Below are positions 40,872 to 51,915 of a stretch of DNA of 64,000 nucleotides, in pieces. This stretch comes from Mesostigma viride (lineage: Eukaryota; Streptophyta; Mesostigmatophyceae; Mesostigmatales; Mesostigmataceae): positions 1,436,301 through 1,500,300 of the forward strand of contig RPFO01000348.1 of the NCBI GenBank assembly GCA_009746045.1, given 5' to 3'. The notes below the pieces were generated by a model. That model saw only the letters and a list, made by a program, of their open reading frames with translations, was not told where the DNA came from and ran no database searches. Each line of letters opens with the position of its first letter. Position 1 is the stretch's first letter. The translations under genes were made by a program, and so were the position numbers.

Positions 40872-41653
40872 GTGTAACGACTAAAAATGATCATCAGCAT
40901 CATCCACAGTCCAATATGAAAGATCTATTACCTGGGTTGCTTTCTTGAGTTGCAGAACTTCAAGTATCCGAGCAACGTTGAGATGGAAATTCCACAGCAC
41001 GTGATTTAGGGAATCACACCCCTTGTAGACACAAAGACAAGCTCGTGTGTAGACGACCTCTGTGGAACTGAAGGACGTCTATAGCCAAGGGGTTCTTATG
41101 GATTGGACAACAAAGCCAAGCTTTATTATACCATGTGGTGAATCAAAACCAACGTCGCAACAATGGCGACCCCACGTCCTTGATATCGACGTGCTTGTCG
41201 AACTTGCTCCAACCTTAGCCTGAAGAGAACCAATCAGAACCATGGAATCCTATGCAAGATCTTCGTATCCATCCTAGTCACACAAAACAGAACAACACCA
41301 CACACAGCCTGGCAGAATCTTCCCATGAGATCCTAAATCTGTCGTGAGCACTGAAGTCCCAAAGGAACATTTAAGACTCAATAGTACCAACTAACAAACT
41401 ACAACCCCACGTGGATCAGGCCACGACCAATGAGGGCTCCTATCAGTAGTATCAGCCAACAAACTACAACCCTACGTGGATCAGGCCACGACCAATGAGG
41501 GTTCCTATCAGTTGGCTGACAAAGTATCAGCTCCAAGTACCGTCGTCTTAGAAACCTCATAACTTTCTCAATACTGATCCAAAAGTCCTCGAATAAAAGC
41601 CAAACATTCACAAAACAAAGGATGTAACAACAAAGTCATTTTTGCTTGTTACA
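40872..41653 (-). repeat. 3' LTR of minus chromovirus
   Basis: 782 bp, reverse complement of the family LTR. It ends at 41653 next to the polypurine tract, whose complement TATCTCCCCCTC lies at 41654-41665. It includes the duplicated 65-bp block with CCAAT motifs. Confidence 0.95.
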
Positions 41654-41668
41654 TATCTCCCCCTCAAA
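41654..41668 (-). promoter_or_regulatory. Polypurine tract of minus chromovirus
   Basis: On the minus strand GAGGGGGAGATA directly precedes the 3' LTR, where plus-strand DNA synthesis is primed. Confidence 0.85.
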
Positions 41669-42043
41669 ACTGGACCTCCCAGGTCCAATAGCCAACTCTT
41701 GAAGGCAGAGGAACATTGAACAGAAATCCACCATCTCTTGGGAAAAGCAGATGGGTTTTTACATCCCTGAAACAGGGCCTCCTATCTCATAACATCTAGT
41801 CACAGGTCTCTACAGCAAACAAGTCACTACCTTATCTACTATAAAGCCAGATAAACACATCTCATAATACAAGGTCTTCCATTCAGCATCCTGGAACCTG
41901 GAACTCTGGACTGGAACATCAGAACTGGACTGGAGCCCCCCCCCATCATCCATCCTGGAATCCCCCCCTCACACCACAATCCAAAGCACCTTCCATGCTC
42001 TTCCCCCATCCTTCCCCATCCTCTTCCTGCACAGCTCTGTTCT

Positions 42044-43216
42044 TCACAGGCTATACCAATCCCCATTCACACCATCCTTGCCCCTGGTCCCAAACAAGGG
42101 AAACTGCTCCACCATGTGAACCAAGTCTGGCCAGTTCCTGCTGACCTGCAGCACCATGCACGTCTCTGCAGCCCCTGCTGCCATCTGGGCAACATAACGC
42201 AGGCATGTCCCTGGGTAGGAGAGAAGCACCACAGACTGGCTCTCAGGATCCATCACCCAAGTAGAAGACGTCTTGTGCCTGCTCACCCATGACCTGTACG
42301 CCCACCAGAACTGGAGAAAGGTCTTGACCACTGACCACTTAGCACCTATCAAAGGCACCAACACCCTCAATGGGGTCAGACGAACCTTGAGCTCCATGGT
42401 GTACTTAGGCAACCCTGGGCTGCAGAAAAGGTTGGATGTCTCCAAAGGGAAGCACCCTTGACCGAGCTGGAAGAAGAAGGAGCCAAGTCAAAGTCTCCCT
42501 GCTGACTGAAAACTCCAACAACTCCATGTAGGAGGCCTCACCCATGCTCACTGGCTGGAACTGCATGAAGGCTCCTTTCAAAGCCTCAGGCAAGGTGGTC
42601 AACATATCCTGCCCCTCTGCAGGTCTCATGTCAATCTCAGGTCCTGGAGTCAAGGCAAACATCCTGTGCAACAGGTGGCCCACAAAAGGAGAGCCAATCT
42701 CATACAGGCTGGTGTGCAACTGAGACAAGACCTCCTCCACATAACCCTCAGGGCTCACTTCCCCCTCCTCCCTGTTAAGGGCAGCCACTGCCTTGGCCAG
42801 CGTCTCACAATGCTCACAAGGTCCCATGCACTTCCTGTGATCCACATAGGCCACCACATTCTTGACAGGTACCACATGACGAGGAATCTGAATGATGGGA
42901 GTGCTGCTGGAGCTGAGAGCTATGTTAACACCACTCCCCATCTGGGCTGGGACAAGGACAACCCCTGAAGAAGCTCCTGTAGCTTATCCTGCTTGGAGAT
43001 CACTGAATGCAAGAGCTTGTTAATGGTATCCATCTGCTGACCCCTCCTAAGGTCACGCCTGACAATACTGTCAAACAGGGATTCCACATAACTCATGGGG
43101 TTGGGGTTCTGGATGCATACCCGTGACCCCTTCCTCCGTGGTGGCGCCCAGGCCCAAGTTGGGGTACGTGAACTCCTCCTCCATCTGGGACCACACAGCA
43201 TGCACGAAGAAACCAT
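42044..43216 (-). pseudogene. Unrecognised third ORF of minus chromovirus
   Basis: It parallels the third ORF of the plus copy: 'VESLFDSIVRRDLRRGQQMD', 'IIQIPRHVVPVKNVVAYVDH', 'CMGPCEHCETLAKA', 'FVGHLLHRMFALTPGPEI', and the terminal 'GDWYSL'. Frames shift near 42920 and 42420, so this copy is broken. The Cys cluster (C-x3-C-x2-C) and the overall order are kept. The function is unknown; accessory gag-like or env-position roles are both open. Confidence 0.7.
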
Positions 43217-43254
43217 TCGTTAGTCCTGAGATATAGGAAGGGGAGCAGTGGTTT

Positions 43255-45132
43255 TCACCAACTCAGTATACCAAGAAGGAAGAGTGAGCCCCTTCTTTTG
43301 GCAATACTCCTGGACCACTCATGGCAGTGAGTCAAGTCAGACAACCACAGCCATGTGGCAGTAGACTCTAACTCTCCTTTCCAGTGCACCTTAAACTGCA
43401 GCTGCTTGGTCCTACCCTTTCCTTTGACTCTGTGAGCCACCAGCTGCTCCACTTCATATATCCTCTCCCCCTCAGTATCCAGCTCAAATGGTAATGGAGC
43501 AGAAAGGCGTCCCTGCAAGGTATTGCGTTTATACAGTTTGAGCTGGGCCAGGTGAAACACGTTAGTCTTAAGCCTCCAGTGGGAAGGCACCTGGACTTGA
43601 ACTACAGTCCCATAGTGGAAGGTGTCCAGGACAGGGTAAGGTCCCAACCACAAGGGTTGCAGTTTCCTGCATTGCTCCTTTTCAGGTAGCACACGATTAG
43701 CCTCCAAGAGCACCAGGTCACCAGGAGCCACAAAGGTGTGTGTAGCCAACATCTGTTGCCAAGCATTGTTTAAATACTTGTCCTGTGCATGCAACATCTG
43801 AGCAGCCACCATACTGTGAGCTTCCTGGAAGGATGCAATCAACTGGTGGACAGAGGTTAGGCGTCTTCTGAAGGGGCCTTCAGCATCCCTATCAGGTAAC
43901 TCCAGGTCAAATGGAGTCAAGGGGCACTGGCCATGGCAAATGACAAATGGAGACATTTGGTGAGGAGCCAGGGGTGAGTTGTTGATGGCAAACTCTATGA
44001 AGGGAAGTTTCTTGTCCCATTCCTTGTTATCATGGGTACAATAGTGCTTCTGGCATTCCCGTACAATACGGTTCAGCCTCTCCACAGCCCCCGTGCTGGC
44101 ACACCTGTATGCTACTCCAAAGGCCAACTTAGTGTCTAGGATGTCAAAGAAGGACTTCCAAAACCCAGACATCCACAAGGGATCCTGGTCAGTGATGATT
44201 ACACGTGGCATGCCATGCAATCTGTACACCTCCTTCATGAACAACTCTACACACTGGGCAGCTGTGAGATGGGCATTGCAGGGGATGAGGTGGCACATTC
44301 TAGACAGCCTGTCCATCACCACTAGTATCCTGTCATTGCCAGCATCAGAAACAGGCAAGCCACAAATGAAGTCCATGGTCACACTGATCCAGGGTCGAAG
44401 GGGAATAGGCATGGCCATAGGAAAGATAGGCACTGCCTGAGTCCTAACCTTATTCCTTTGGCATGAGTCACAGGAAGCCACATAGGCTTTGATATCACGA
44501 AACATGCCAGGCCACCAAAACCTCTCTTGTACTTCATGGAGAAGCTTAGCATACCCAGGATGACATGCAGTCACGTCGTCATGGAAGCAATGCAACACAG
44601 TGGGAATGGCCATTTCTGGCACATAGACCTTCCTGGTTACTACATGATCTGCATCCTGGGTGTGGACATACAGGACTCCCTCCCAGTACTCCACAGGCCT
44701 GTTACCAAAGCTTCCTTCCTGAATGGCCTTAGTGGCCAGGTCCTCAGTTTTAGTGAAGGCCTTAATCACGTCCAGCAGGGCTATACTCATAGGGTTAGGC
44801 AGGACTAGCTGTTTGCCAGGTCCTAAAGGCTGCAGCTGCAGCACCTCACCCTCCTGCAGGTGACTAGTGACTAGATGCTTGGATGACAGAACATCAGCCA
44901 CAGGTGTACGTGACTTCCCCTTGATCTCAGCTGCCAATCCTCTAGACTTGGTCAGCATCCCTGGCTCCAGTATCCACTTCCTGGGCCGTCCCTTCCCCCT
45001 CCTAGGATTCTCTGTGCTTGGTTGTGTAGTGAGAGTGGGCTGGCTACCTAGCAGAACCCTCCCTAAGACTGCTCTGCAGTGACTGACCCCCACCCTGGAC
45101 GCCTGTCGACCCTGGGACAGAGCCCTGGTCAA
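43255..45132 (-). pseudogene. Integrase and chromodomain of minus chromovirus
   Basis: A 625-codon ORF that includes the linker after RNase H, absent as one frame in the plus copy. It carries the HHCC zinc domain, the DDE core ('MDFICGLP', 'ITDQDP', 'ERLNRIVRE') and the chromodomain-like end 'VHWKGELESTATWLWL'. It lacks only a clean join to the upstream RT ORF. Within it, 'IALLDVIKAF' gives the uninterrupted version of the site where the piggyBac element entered the plus copy. Confidence 0.9.
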
Positions 45133-45159
45133 TGAGCATCTCGTGACTAAAGCTAGCCT

Positions 45160-47591
45160 CTACAGGGGTGGGCTCAGCTTGGAGGTTTGCTGGTTAGCTG
45201 CCTGTGCCCTGGTGACAGCACCACACTCTACTACAGAAACCATGGCAGCACAAATATCCAGATCCTCGTGAAATGCTCCCATCAGATCCCTTCTTCTAGA
45301 GAGGGCGTCTGGCACCACATTCTGTGATCCTGGGACATACTGCACAGAGAAAGGATAGAATCCCCCTAGGTACTCCATCCACCCAGCCATCCTCTTACTC
45401 ATCCTACTCTGTTCTAGCACGTGCACCAAGGGCCTGTGGTCAGTCATCAGGGTGATAGACTCTTGCCCTAGCCCATCTGTAGCACTGCTAGCCACAGAAA
45501 ACTGAGCTCCCTTCAACAGATGCTCCCACTTGTGACATGCTACCACTAAACCCAGCAACTCCTGCTCGTGTACAGGGTAGTTACGTTCAGCTGAGCTCAT
45601 GGTTTTAGACATGTACTCCACTGGCTGTGGTCCATAGCCATGGTCTTGCATCAGCACAGCACCTATGGCGCCTTGAGAGGCATCTGACCTAACCTGATAA
45701 GGTAGATCTGGGTTGGGACCCACTAGCACAGGGGTGGATGTGAGCTTCTGCTTCAACAGGTCAAAGGCCTGCTGACACCTATCTGTCCACTCAAACTGAA
45801 CATCCTTCTTGATTAACTCAAGCAAGGGGGTGGAGATGGCAGCCATGTCAGGGATAAAACGCCTGTACCACCCCACCATGCCCAGGAAGGACTTGACATC
45901 ATGTGCAGACTGCAACACAGGCCACTCAAGGATGGCAGCAATCTTAGCATTGTCAGGTGTCATACCCAAGGAACTCAACTTGTACCCTAGGAACCCCACT
46001 TCATGCCCCCACTCCACCTTAGACCTCTTGACAGACAAGTGGTAGTGCTGGATGACCTTCAGGACCTCCTCCACGTTCTCCAGATGCTCCTTGAACGTCT
46101 TTGAGTGCACCAGGATGTCGTCCATGTAGGCCACCACGCAGGTCCTGAACACGGGTCTTGCAGGGTCACACAGGTGGGCAATGTCTTTGAACCTGGGATT
46201 CCTGAGATCAGGGGAGATCTGAGGCAGAGAGTTCCCTGTCAGATGGCCAAAGATAGCATTCACAAACATCTGCATAGTAGCTGGGCTGTTGGAGGCCCCC
46301 ATGGGCATCACAGTCCACTGGAACTGACCCCAGGGTGTGGAGAATGCAGTTTTTGGAATGTCCTCAGTAGCTATCCTGATCTGCCAGAACGCGTGTCTAA
46401 GGTCAAACTTGGTGAAGTAAGATGATCCAGCTGTCCTCTCTAGCAGCTCATCAATCCGTGGCAAGGGATACTTGGACTTCACTGTGACCTTGTTCAGGCC
46501 TCTCAGATCAATGCACAACCGCCATCCACCATCATGCTTGGGGACAAGCAAACACCCAGAGCTGAAAGGACTATTGGCAGGAAGAATGAGTCCAGCTTCC
46601 AACAGCCTGTCAAGATCACCTTCAGCTCTGCCATCTCAGCTGGCCCCATCCTGTACATGGGAACAAAGGGAGGCCTGGCACCATCCACAAGCTTGATGAC
46701 ATGAGTGATTGGCCCTTCAGGAGGGTACTGTGGCATTTTGTCCTCAAAAATGGCAGCAAACCTGTCCAAAAGGGCATCATGCAGCTTCTGCTCCTCCTCT
46801 GTGACAGCTGGTACTGGGTTCACAGCATTCACCGTGTGGCCATGAGTCTCATCAGAGGGTGAGTTAGGAACCAGCTGTAAGAGAAAGACGTGTTCCACTG
46901 GGTAAGTAGCCAGGTAAGACAAGGTGTGATTGGCAGACCATACGTGCTTAAGTAATGCAGCACGTTTCTCTTCCAGTGAAGGCACCTTGACGTCCTCCTT
47001 GGCACCTGCAACCCCTCTCCCATCATTGACAGCCTCATTAGTAGAACAGCACTCTGTGACTGGTCTTTCTCCCCCCTTAATCACTGTGGTGGCGTCCCAC
47101 ACTGACCCATCCTGAAACTGCACCACCTTCTCAGACCACAAGATGGCAGGATTAGCAGACTCCAACCATGGCATCCCCAGAATCACATCAGCAGCAGTGA
47201 GTGGAATGACATCTGCTGTGACAGACAAGGTTTGACGTGAGCACACTTGAAAAAGCAGTTGCACGTAGCCAGGTGAGTTACTCTGCCTACCATCAGAATA
47301 TTGGACCTTAACAGGCACAGGGTGGGGGAGCACTGGTAGATGCAGCTCCTGCACCAAGGAAGTGGAAATGTAGTTACTTCCTGCACCTGAGTCAATCATG
47401 AAGAGACATAAAGGCTGAGCCAAAGGGACTGGCACGTTCAACAGCCTAGCCTGGAACTTCAAGAGTTGACTGGGAATAGGAGGGCCCAATGGGGTGGTGG
47501 AATCAGAGGCAGACAAGTTGTTCACAGGACGGACATGCACAGCAGGCAAACCAGTTAACTCCACCGCTGGACGTAGTCCTGGGGGCTCCAC
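45160..47591 (-). pseudogene. Protease, reverse transcriptase and RNase H of minus chromovirus
   Basis: Two overlapping ORFs (46503-47591 and 45160-46602) together carry the aspartic protease ('MIDSGAGSNYIS'), RT ('FDLRHAFWQI', 'YMDDILVHS') and RNase H ('SDASQGAIGAVL', 'MTDHRPLV'). A one-base frameshift near 46600 separates the protease and RT N-terminus from the rest. Sequence is nearly identical to the plus copy. Confidence 0.92.
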
Positions 47592-49338
47592 TAGTTTTTT
47601 GGCAGCTCAGGAGGATGATCTGAAGACGAGCTCCCCACTGAAGGCTGCACCTGCTGATCCTCTATGCCGTCTGCCTCCCCTTCTCCCTCCTCCTCCTCTG
47701 CTAGGAGGTGCCACAGGGCGTTGACCATCCGACGCCTGTCTTGCCTGTTGAATCCCTTGGGCTGGAATGGTCCCTTGCCCGAAGCCTGGAAGTTGGGTCT
47801 AAACCCAGGCTGTGCCCTGTGGTCGCTCTGGCTCACCCCAGGAGGGAAGGTGGATGGTCTGGTGAATGGAAGAACCCCCTGAGGACCCTTGGTGTCGCTG
47901 GGAACTGGTCTCGCTTGGGGCAATCCCGTGCAAAGTGTCCCAGCTGGCCACACGTGAAACAGGCTCCTTTGGACTGCTCCATGGCACTGAGCTCCTCCAT
48001 CACAGCGTTCAGCTGGTTCAGGGGCTTCTTAACAGCAGGCGCCTGGTTGCCTGCAGCAGGCTCCCACTTGAGGGAAAAGTCAGGGACACGGCACAGCGTG
48101 AGGGCATAAGACAGCACAGTATCCCACTTCCACTCGACATAGTCGAAAGGGGAGAAATGCTTGTCAATATCCACCCTGACTTGAGGGGAAGCCCATGCAG
48201 AAACCTGTGAAGAGCTTCAGAATCAGAGCACTGGGGGATTTTGGCCCTCAGGTTGGTAAACGTCTCTACGTATTGTGGTAGTGTCAGGCCGGACTGAGTA
48301 CAGTTGGCCAACGCGTCCCGGTCCAGACGGAGCTGGTCCTGGGGAAGGAGAAAACGTCGAAATGAAAGCATGAGAGATGGCAAATCCTTGCAAGTATTAC
48401 CTGCCGAGGATCGTAAAAACTCATCAAACCTGTCGGCTGCACTGTCGCTCATTCGCTGTCGAACCATCTTCTTCTGGATGTCCAGGGAAAGTCGTTCTTC
48501 CGCTCGTTTGCCGTAGTTAGCAAAGTGGATAGCGAACACATCCTGGAATCGAGTAGAGAAATGATCGAAACTGCGGTGGGTTAGATTGGTGAGCGACAGC
48601 TTGTCTACGGATTCGATTTTTGGAAATGGCGGGGCGGAACCTTGATGCGGTGGTATAGTGACGGTCACGGGGACGTCGCTGGCGGGGGTGGTGAAGGTGA
48701 CCGAGGTCGTCTGCGCTGGATCCTGCCTATCGCTATCCTGCGTCTCATTCCTCGTAGTAACTGCGGTACTATTAGGTAAAACCCTTCCGTCACCCAACCG
48801 AGGAGCCTCTCTCCCCAATCCAGCAACCATGTCACGCATGGCCGCCTCCTCCTCCTCAATTCTCTGACGAAGTCTTCCCACATCCTGTTCCACCTCCTCC
48901 ACCATCTTTCTATACATCGCTGCGTGTTGTTCATCGTGTAATAATCTGATTTTAGCTGCTGAGAGGCGATCCGCTGCAAGTCTGGTCCCGTCTCTTCCAG
49001 GCGTGGTATTTAGCGGGAAAAGAAATGAAGAGATGCACTCCGCACAGGACTCGTTCGCGCGCTTGGAATCCTGGGCGACAGTGACGCTCCTCGACCCACG
49101 CCTGTCAGCGATGGTTCGCCTGGTTGGAGACCAGATGCAATGACGGAAAACTTGGGCCCTATGGACAACGAGGGCCGCCTCACTTCAGACATAGAAGTAC
49201 GGTTGAAATCAAGTTGACGCCGTGGAGTACGAGCAGTTGTCTCAGCACCTTCCCTAGCAATGGGTTCCAGAGATGATGACGGATCTCCAAACCTTGATTA
49301 GTAGGGGGTAAAGGTGATTGTGTCTTCGAACTACTCAT
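47592..49338 (-). pseudogene. gag of minus chromovirus, frameshifted
   Basis: The start ATG is at 49338, parallel to 27128 in the plus copy. The capsid-like part and the zinc knuckle 'CFTCGQLGHFARDC' (near 47960) are present. Breaks occur near 49290 (diverged patch), 49030 (TC-rich spot), 48170 and 47920. The knuckle region is intact here where the plus copy is shifted at 28430. Confidence 0.85.
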
Positions 49339-49553
49339 ACTTCCACATGGAGTCGCGATCGTCTGCCTAGTAGAGACAACGGTTACGGCTGACTTCTAGT
49401 GTTACAGAGCAAGACAGTCACATCAGGATGTGTCTCAGTCTGTAACACCGTAAGTTTTCCGCAACTCTATGAATCTTCTCGGATGACAGACATCTGATCA
49501 ACGTTGTACTACCCGGAAGGTTGCGACTTCAAGAGAAACACCAAAGTAGAGAT

Positions 49554-49566
49554 CCTCCGATACCAA
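49554..49566 (-). promoter_or_regulatory. Primer-binding site of minus chromovirus
   Basis: Reverse complement TTGGTATCGGAGG adjoins the 5' LTR, identical to the plus copy site. Confidence 0.85.
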
Positions 49567-50346
49567 TGTAACGACTAAAAATGATCATCAACATCATCCA
49601 CAGTCCAATATGAAAGATCTTTTACCTGGGTTGCTTTCCTGAGTTGCAGAACTTCAAGTATCCGAGCAACGTTGAGATGGAAATTCCACAGCACGTGATT
49701 TAGGGAATCACAACCCCTTGTAGACACAAAGACAAGCTCGTGTATAGACGACCTCTGTGGAACTGAAGGACGTCTATAGCCAAGGGGCTCTTATGGATTG
49801 GACAACAAAGCCAAGCTTTATTATACCATGGTGAATCAAAACCAACGTAGCAACAATGGCGACCCCACGTCCTTGATATCGACGTGCTTGTCGAGCTTGC
49901 TCCAACCTTAGCCTGAAGAGAACCAATCAGAACCATGGAATCCTATACAAGATCTTCGTATCCATCCTAGTCACACAAAACAGAACAACACCACACACAG
50001 CCTGGCAGAATCTTCCCATGAGATCCTAAATCTGTCGTGAGCACTGAAGTCCCAAAGGAACATTTAAGACTCAATAGTACCAACTAACAAACTACAACCC
50101 CACGTGGATCAGGCCACGACCAATGAGGGCTCCTATCAGTAGTATCAGCCAACAAACTACAACCCTACGTGGATCAGGCCACGACCAATGAGGGTTCCTA
50201 TCAGTTGGCTGACAAAGTATCAGCTCCAAGTACCGTCGTCTTAGAAACCTCATAACTTTCTCAATACTGATCCAAAAGTCCTCGAATAAAAGCCAAACAT
50301 TCACAAAACAAAGGATGTAACAACAAAGTCATTTTTGCTTGTTACA
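49567..50346 (-). repeat. 5' LTR of minus chromovirus
   Basis: 780 bp, TG...CA, followed by the CCCCG duplication. Nearly identical to 40872-41653. Confidence 0.95.
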
Positions 50347-50351
50347 CCCCG

Positions 50352-50920
50352 GGACATGCCTGCGTTATTATGTTGCCCAGATGGCAGCAGGGGCTGCAGA
50401 GACGTGCATGGTGCTGCAGGTCATGGCAGGAACTGGCCAGACTTGGTTCACATGGTGGAGCAGTTTCCCTTGTTTGGGACCAAGGGCAAGGATGGTGTGA
50501 ATGGGGATTGGTATAGCCTGTGAAGAACAGAGCTGACCAGGAAGAGGATGGGGAAGGATGGGGGAAGAGCATGGAAGGTGCTTTGGATTGTGGTGTGAGG
50601 GGGGGATTCCAGGATGGATGATGGGGGGGGGGGGCTCCAGTCCAGTTCTGATGTTCCAGTCCAGAGTTCCAGGTTCCAGGATGCTGAATGGAAGACCTTG
50701 TATTATGAGATGTGTTTATCTGGATTTATAGTAGATAAGGTAGTGACTTGTCTGCTGTAGAAACCTGTGACTAGATGTTTATGAGATAGGATGCCCTGTT
50801 TCCAGGGATGTAAAAACCCATCTGCTTTTCCCAAGAGATGGTGGATTTCTGTTCAATGTTCCTCTGCCTTCAAGAGTTGGCTATTGGACCTGGGAGGTCC
50901 AGTTTTGAGGGGGAGATATA
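50352..50920 (+). other. 3' remainder of plus chromovirus internal region
   Basis: It contains the end of the third ORF ('VEQFPLFGTKGKDGVNGDWY', stop at about 50521), then non-coding DNA with a G run at 50624-50633, and the polypurine tract GAGGGGGAGATATA (about 50907-50920) before the 3' LTR. Confidence 0.85.
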
Positions 50921-51696
50921 TGTAACAAGCAAAAATGACTTTGTTACATCCTTTGTTTTTTGAATGTTTGGCTTTTATTTGAGGACTTTTGGATCAGTAT
51001 TGAGAAAGTTATGAGGTTTCTAAGACGGCGGTACTTGGAGCTGATACTTTGTCAACCAACTGATAGGAACCCTCATTGGTCGTGGCCTGATCCACGTAGG
51101 GTTGTAGTTTGTTGGCTGATACTACTGATAGGAGCCCTCATTGGTCGTGGCCTGATCCACGTGGGGTTGTAGTTTGTTAGTTGGTACTATTGAGTCTTAA
51201 ATGCTCCTTTGGGACTTCAGTGCTTACGACAGATTTAGGATCTCATGGAAAGATTCTGCCAGGCTGTGTGTGGTGTTGTTCTGTTCTGTGTGACTAGGAT
51301 GGATATGAAGATCTTGTATAGAATCCCATGGTTCTGATTGGTTCTCTTCAGGCTAAGGTTGGAGCAAGTTCGACAAGCACGTCGATATCAAGGACGTGGG
51401 GTCGCCATTGTTGCGACGTTGGTTTTGATTCACCATGGTATAATAAAGCTTGTCTTTGTTGTCCATTCATAAGAGCCCCTTGGCTATAGAAGTCCTTCAG
51501 TTCCACAGAGGTCGTCTATACACGAGCTTGTCTTTGTGTCTACAAGGGGTTGTGATTCCCTAAATCACGTGCTGTGGAATTTCCATCTCAACGTTGCTCG
51601 GATACTTGAAGTTCTGCAACTCAGGAAAGCAACCCAGGTAAAAGATCTTTCATATTGGACTGTGGATGATGCTGATGATCATTTTTAGTCGTTACA
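50921..51696 (+). repeat. 3' LTR of plus chromovirus
   Basis: 776 bp, TG...CA, followed by GTTAC (51697-51701), the duplicated target matching 26116-26120. It lacks a 3-bp piece present near the start of the 5' LTR and has several substitutions. Confidence 0.95.
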
Positions 51697-51893
51697 GTTA
51701 CACGCAATCCTACCGGTCTAAGCTATCTACAACAACAAGCCAACTCTATTCTGATTCTATATCTATGGTGCCCTCTACCCTAGGGGTCTTGCCGTCTAGC
51801 ATGCTTCTCACGTTTGCAAACACGCGGGCGCTTCCCCACGGGGGGCGGGGTTCAGTTTCGTTGTCCTCTATGACCTGCTACGTTTCACGAGGG

Positions 51894-51915
51894 TGACCCC
51901 ATTCCTATGGGGTCA
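51894..51915. other. Perfect 9-bp stem hairpin at the LINE 3' side
   Basis: TGACCCCAT-TCCT-ATGGGGTCA forms a perfect stem-loop just past the end of the last LINE ORF segment on the minus strand. It may be part of the LINE 3' UTR recognised by its reverse transcriptase. Confidence 0.5.

Larger units (their letters stand above)
40867..50351 (-). mobile_element. Ty3/gypsy chromovirus (minus copy), complete LTR to LTR
   Basis: 3' LTR 40872-41653 and 5' LTR 49567-50346 are flanked by duplicated CCCCG (40867-40871 and 50347-50351). It is inserted antisense into the third ORF of the plus copy. No foreign insertion lies within it, and it retains every domain in order. Frameshifts near 48170, 46600, 45150, 43300 and in the third ORF make it defective. 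It postdates the plus copy, since it lies inside it. High identity between the copies suggests recent family activity. Confidence 0.93.
26116..51701 (+). mobile_element. Ty3/gypsy chromovirus (plus copy) with nested insertions
   Basis: The element is bounded by 5' LTR 26121-26899 and 3' LTR 50921-51696 and flanked by the 5-bp duplication GTTAC (26116-26120 and 51697-51701). The order is LTR, primer site, gag, protease, reverse transcriptase, RNase H, integrase, chromodomain, extra ORF, polypurine tract, LTR. Two insertions split it: a piggyBac-type element (31708-38294) between RNase H and integrase, and an antisense chromovirus of the same family (40872-50346) within the third ORF. Several frameshifts are present, so it is not autonomous now. 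Confidence 0.93.
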
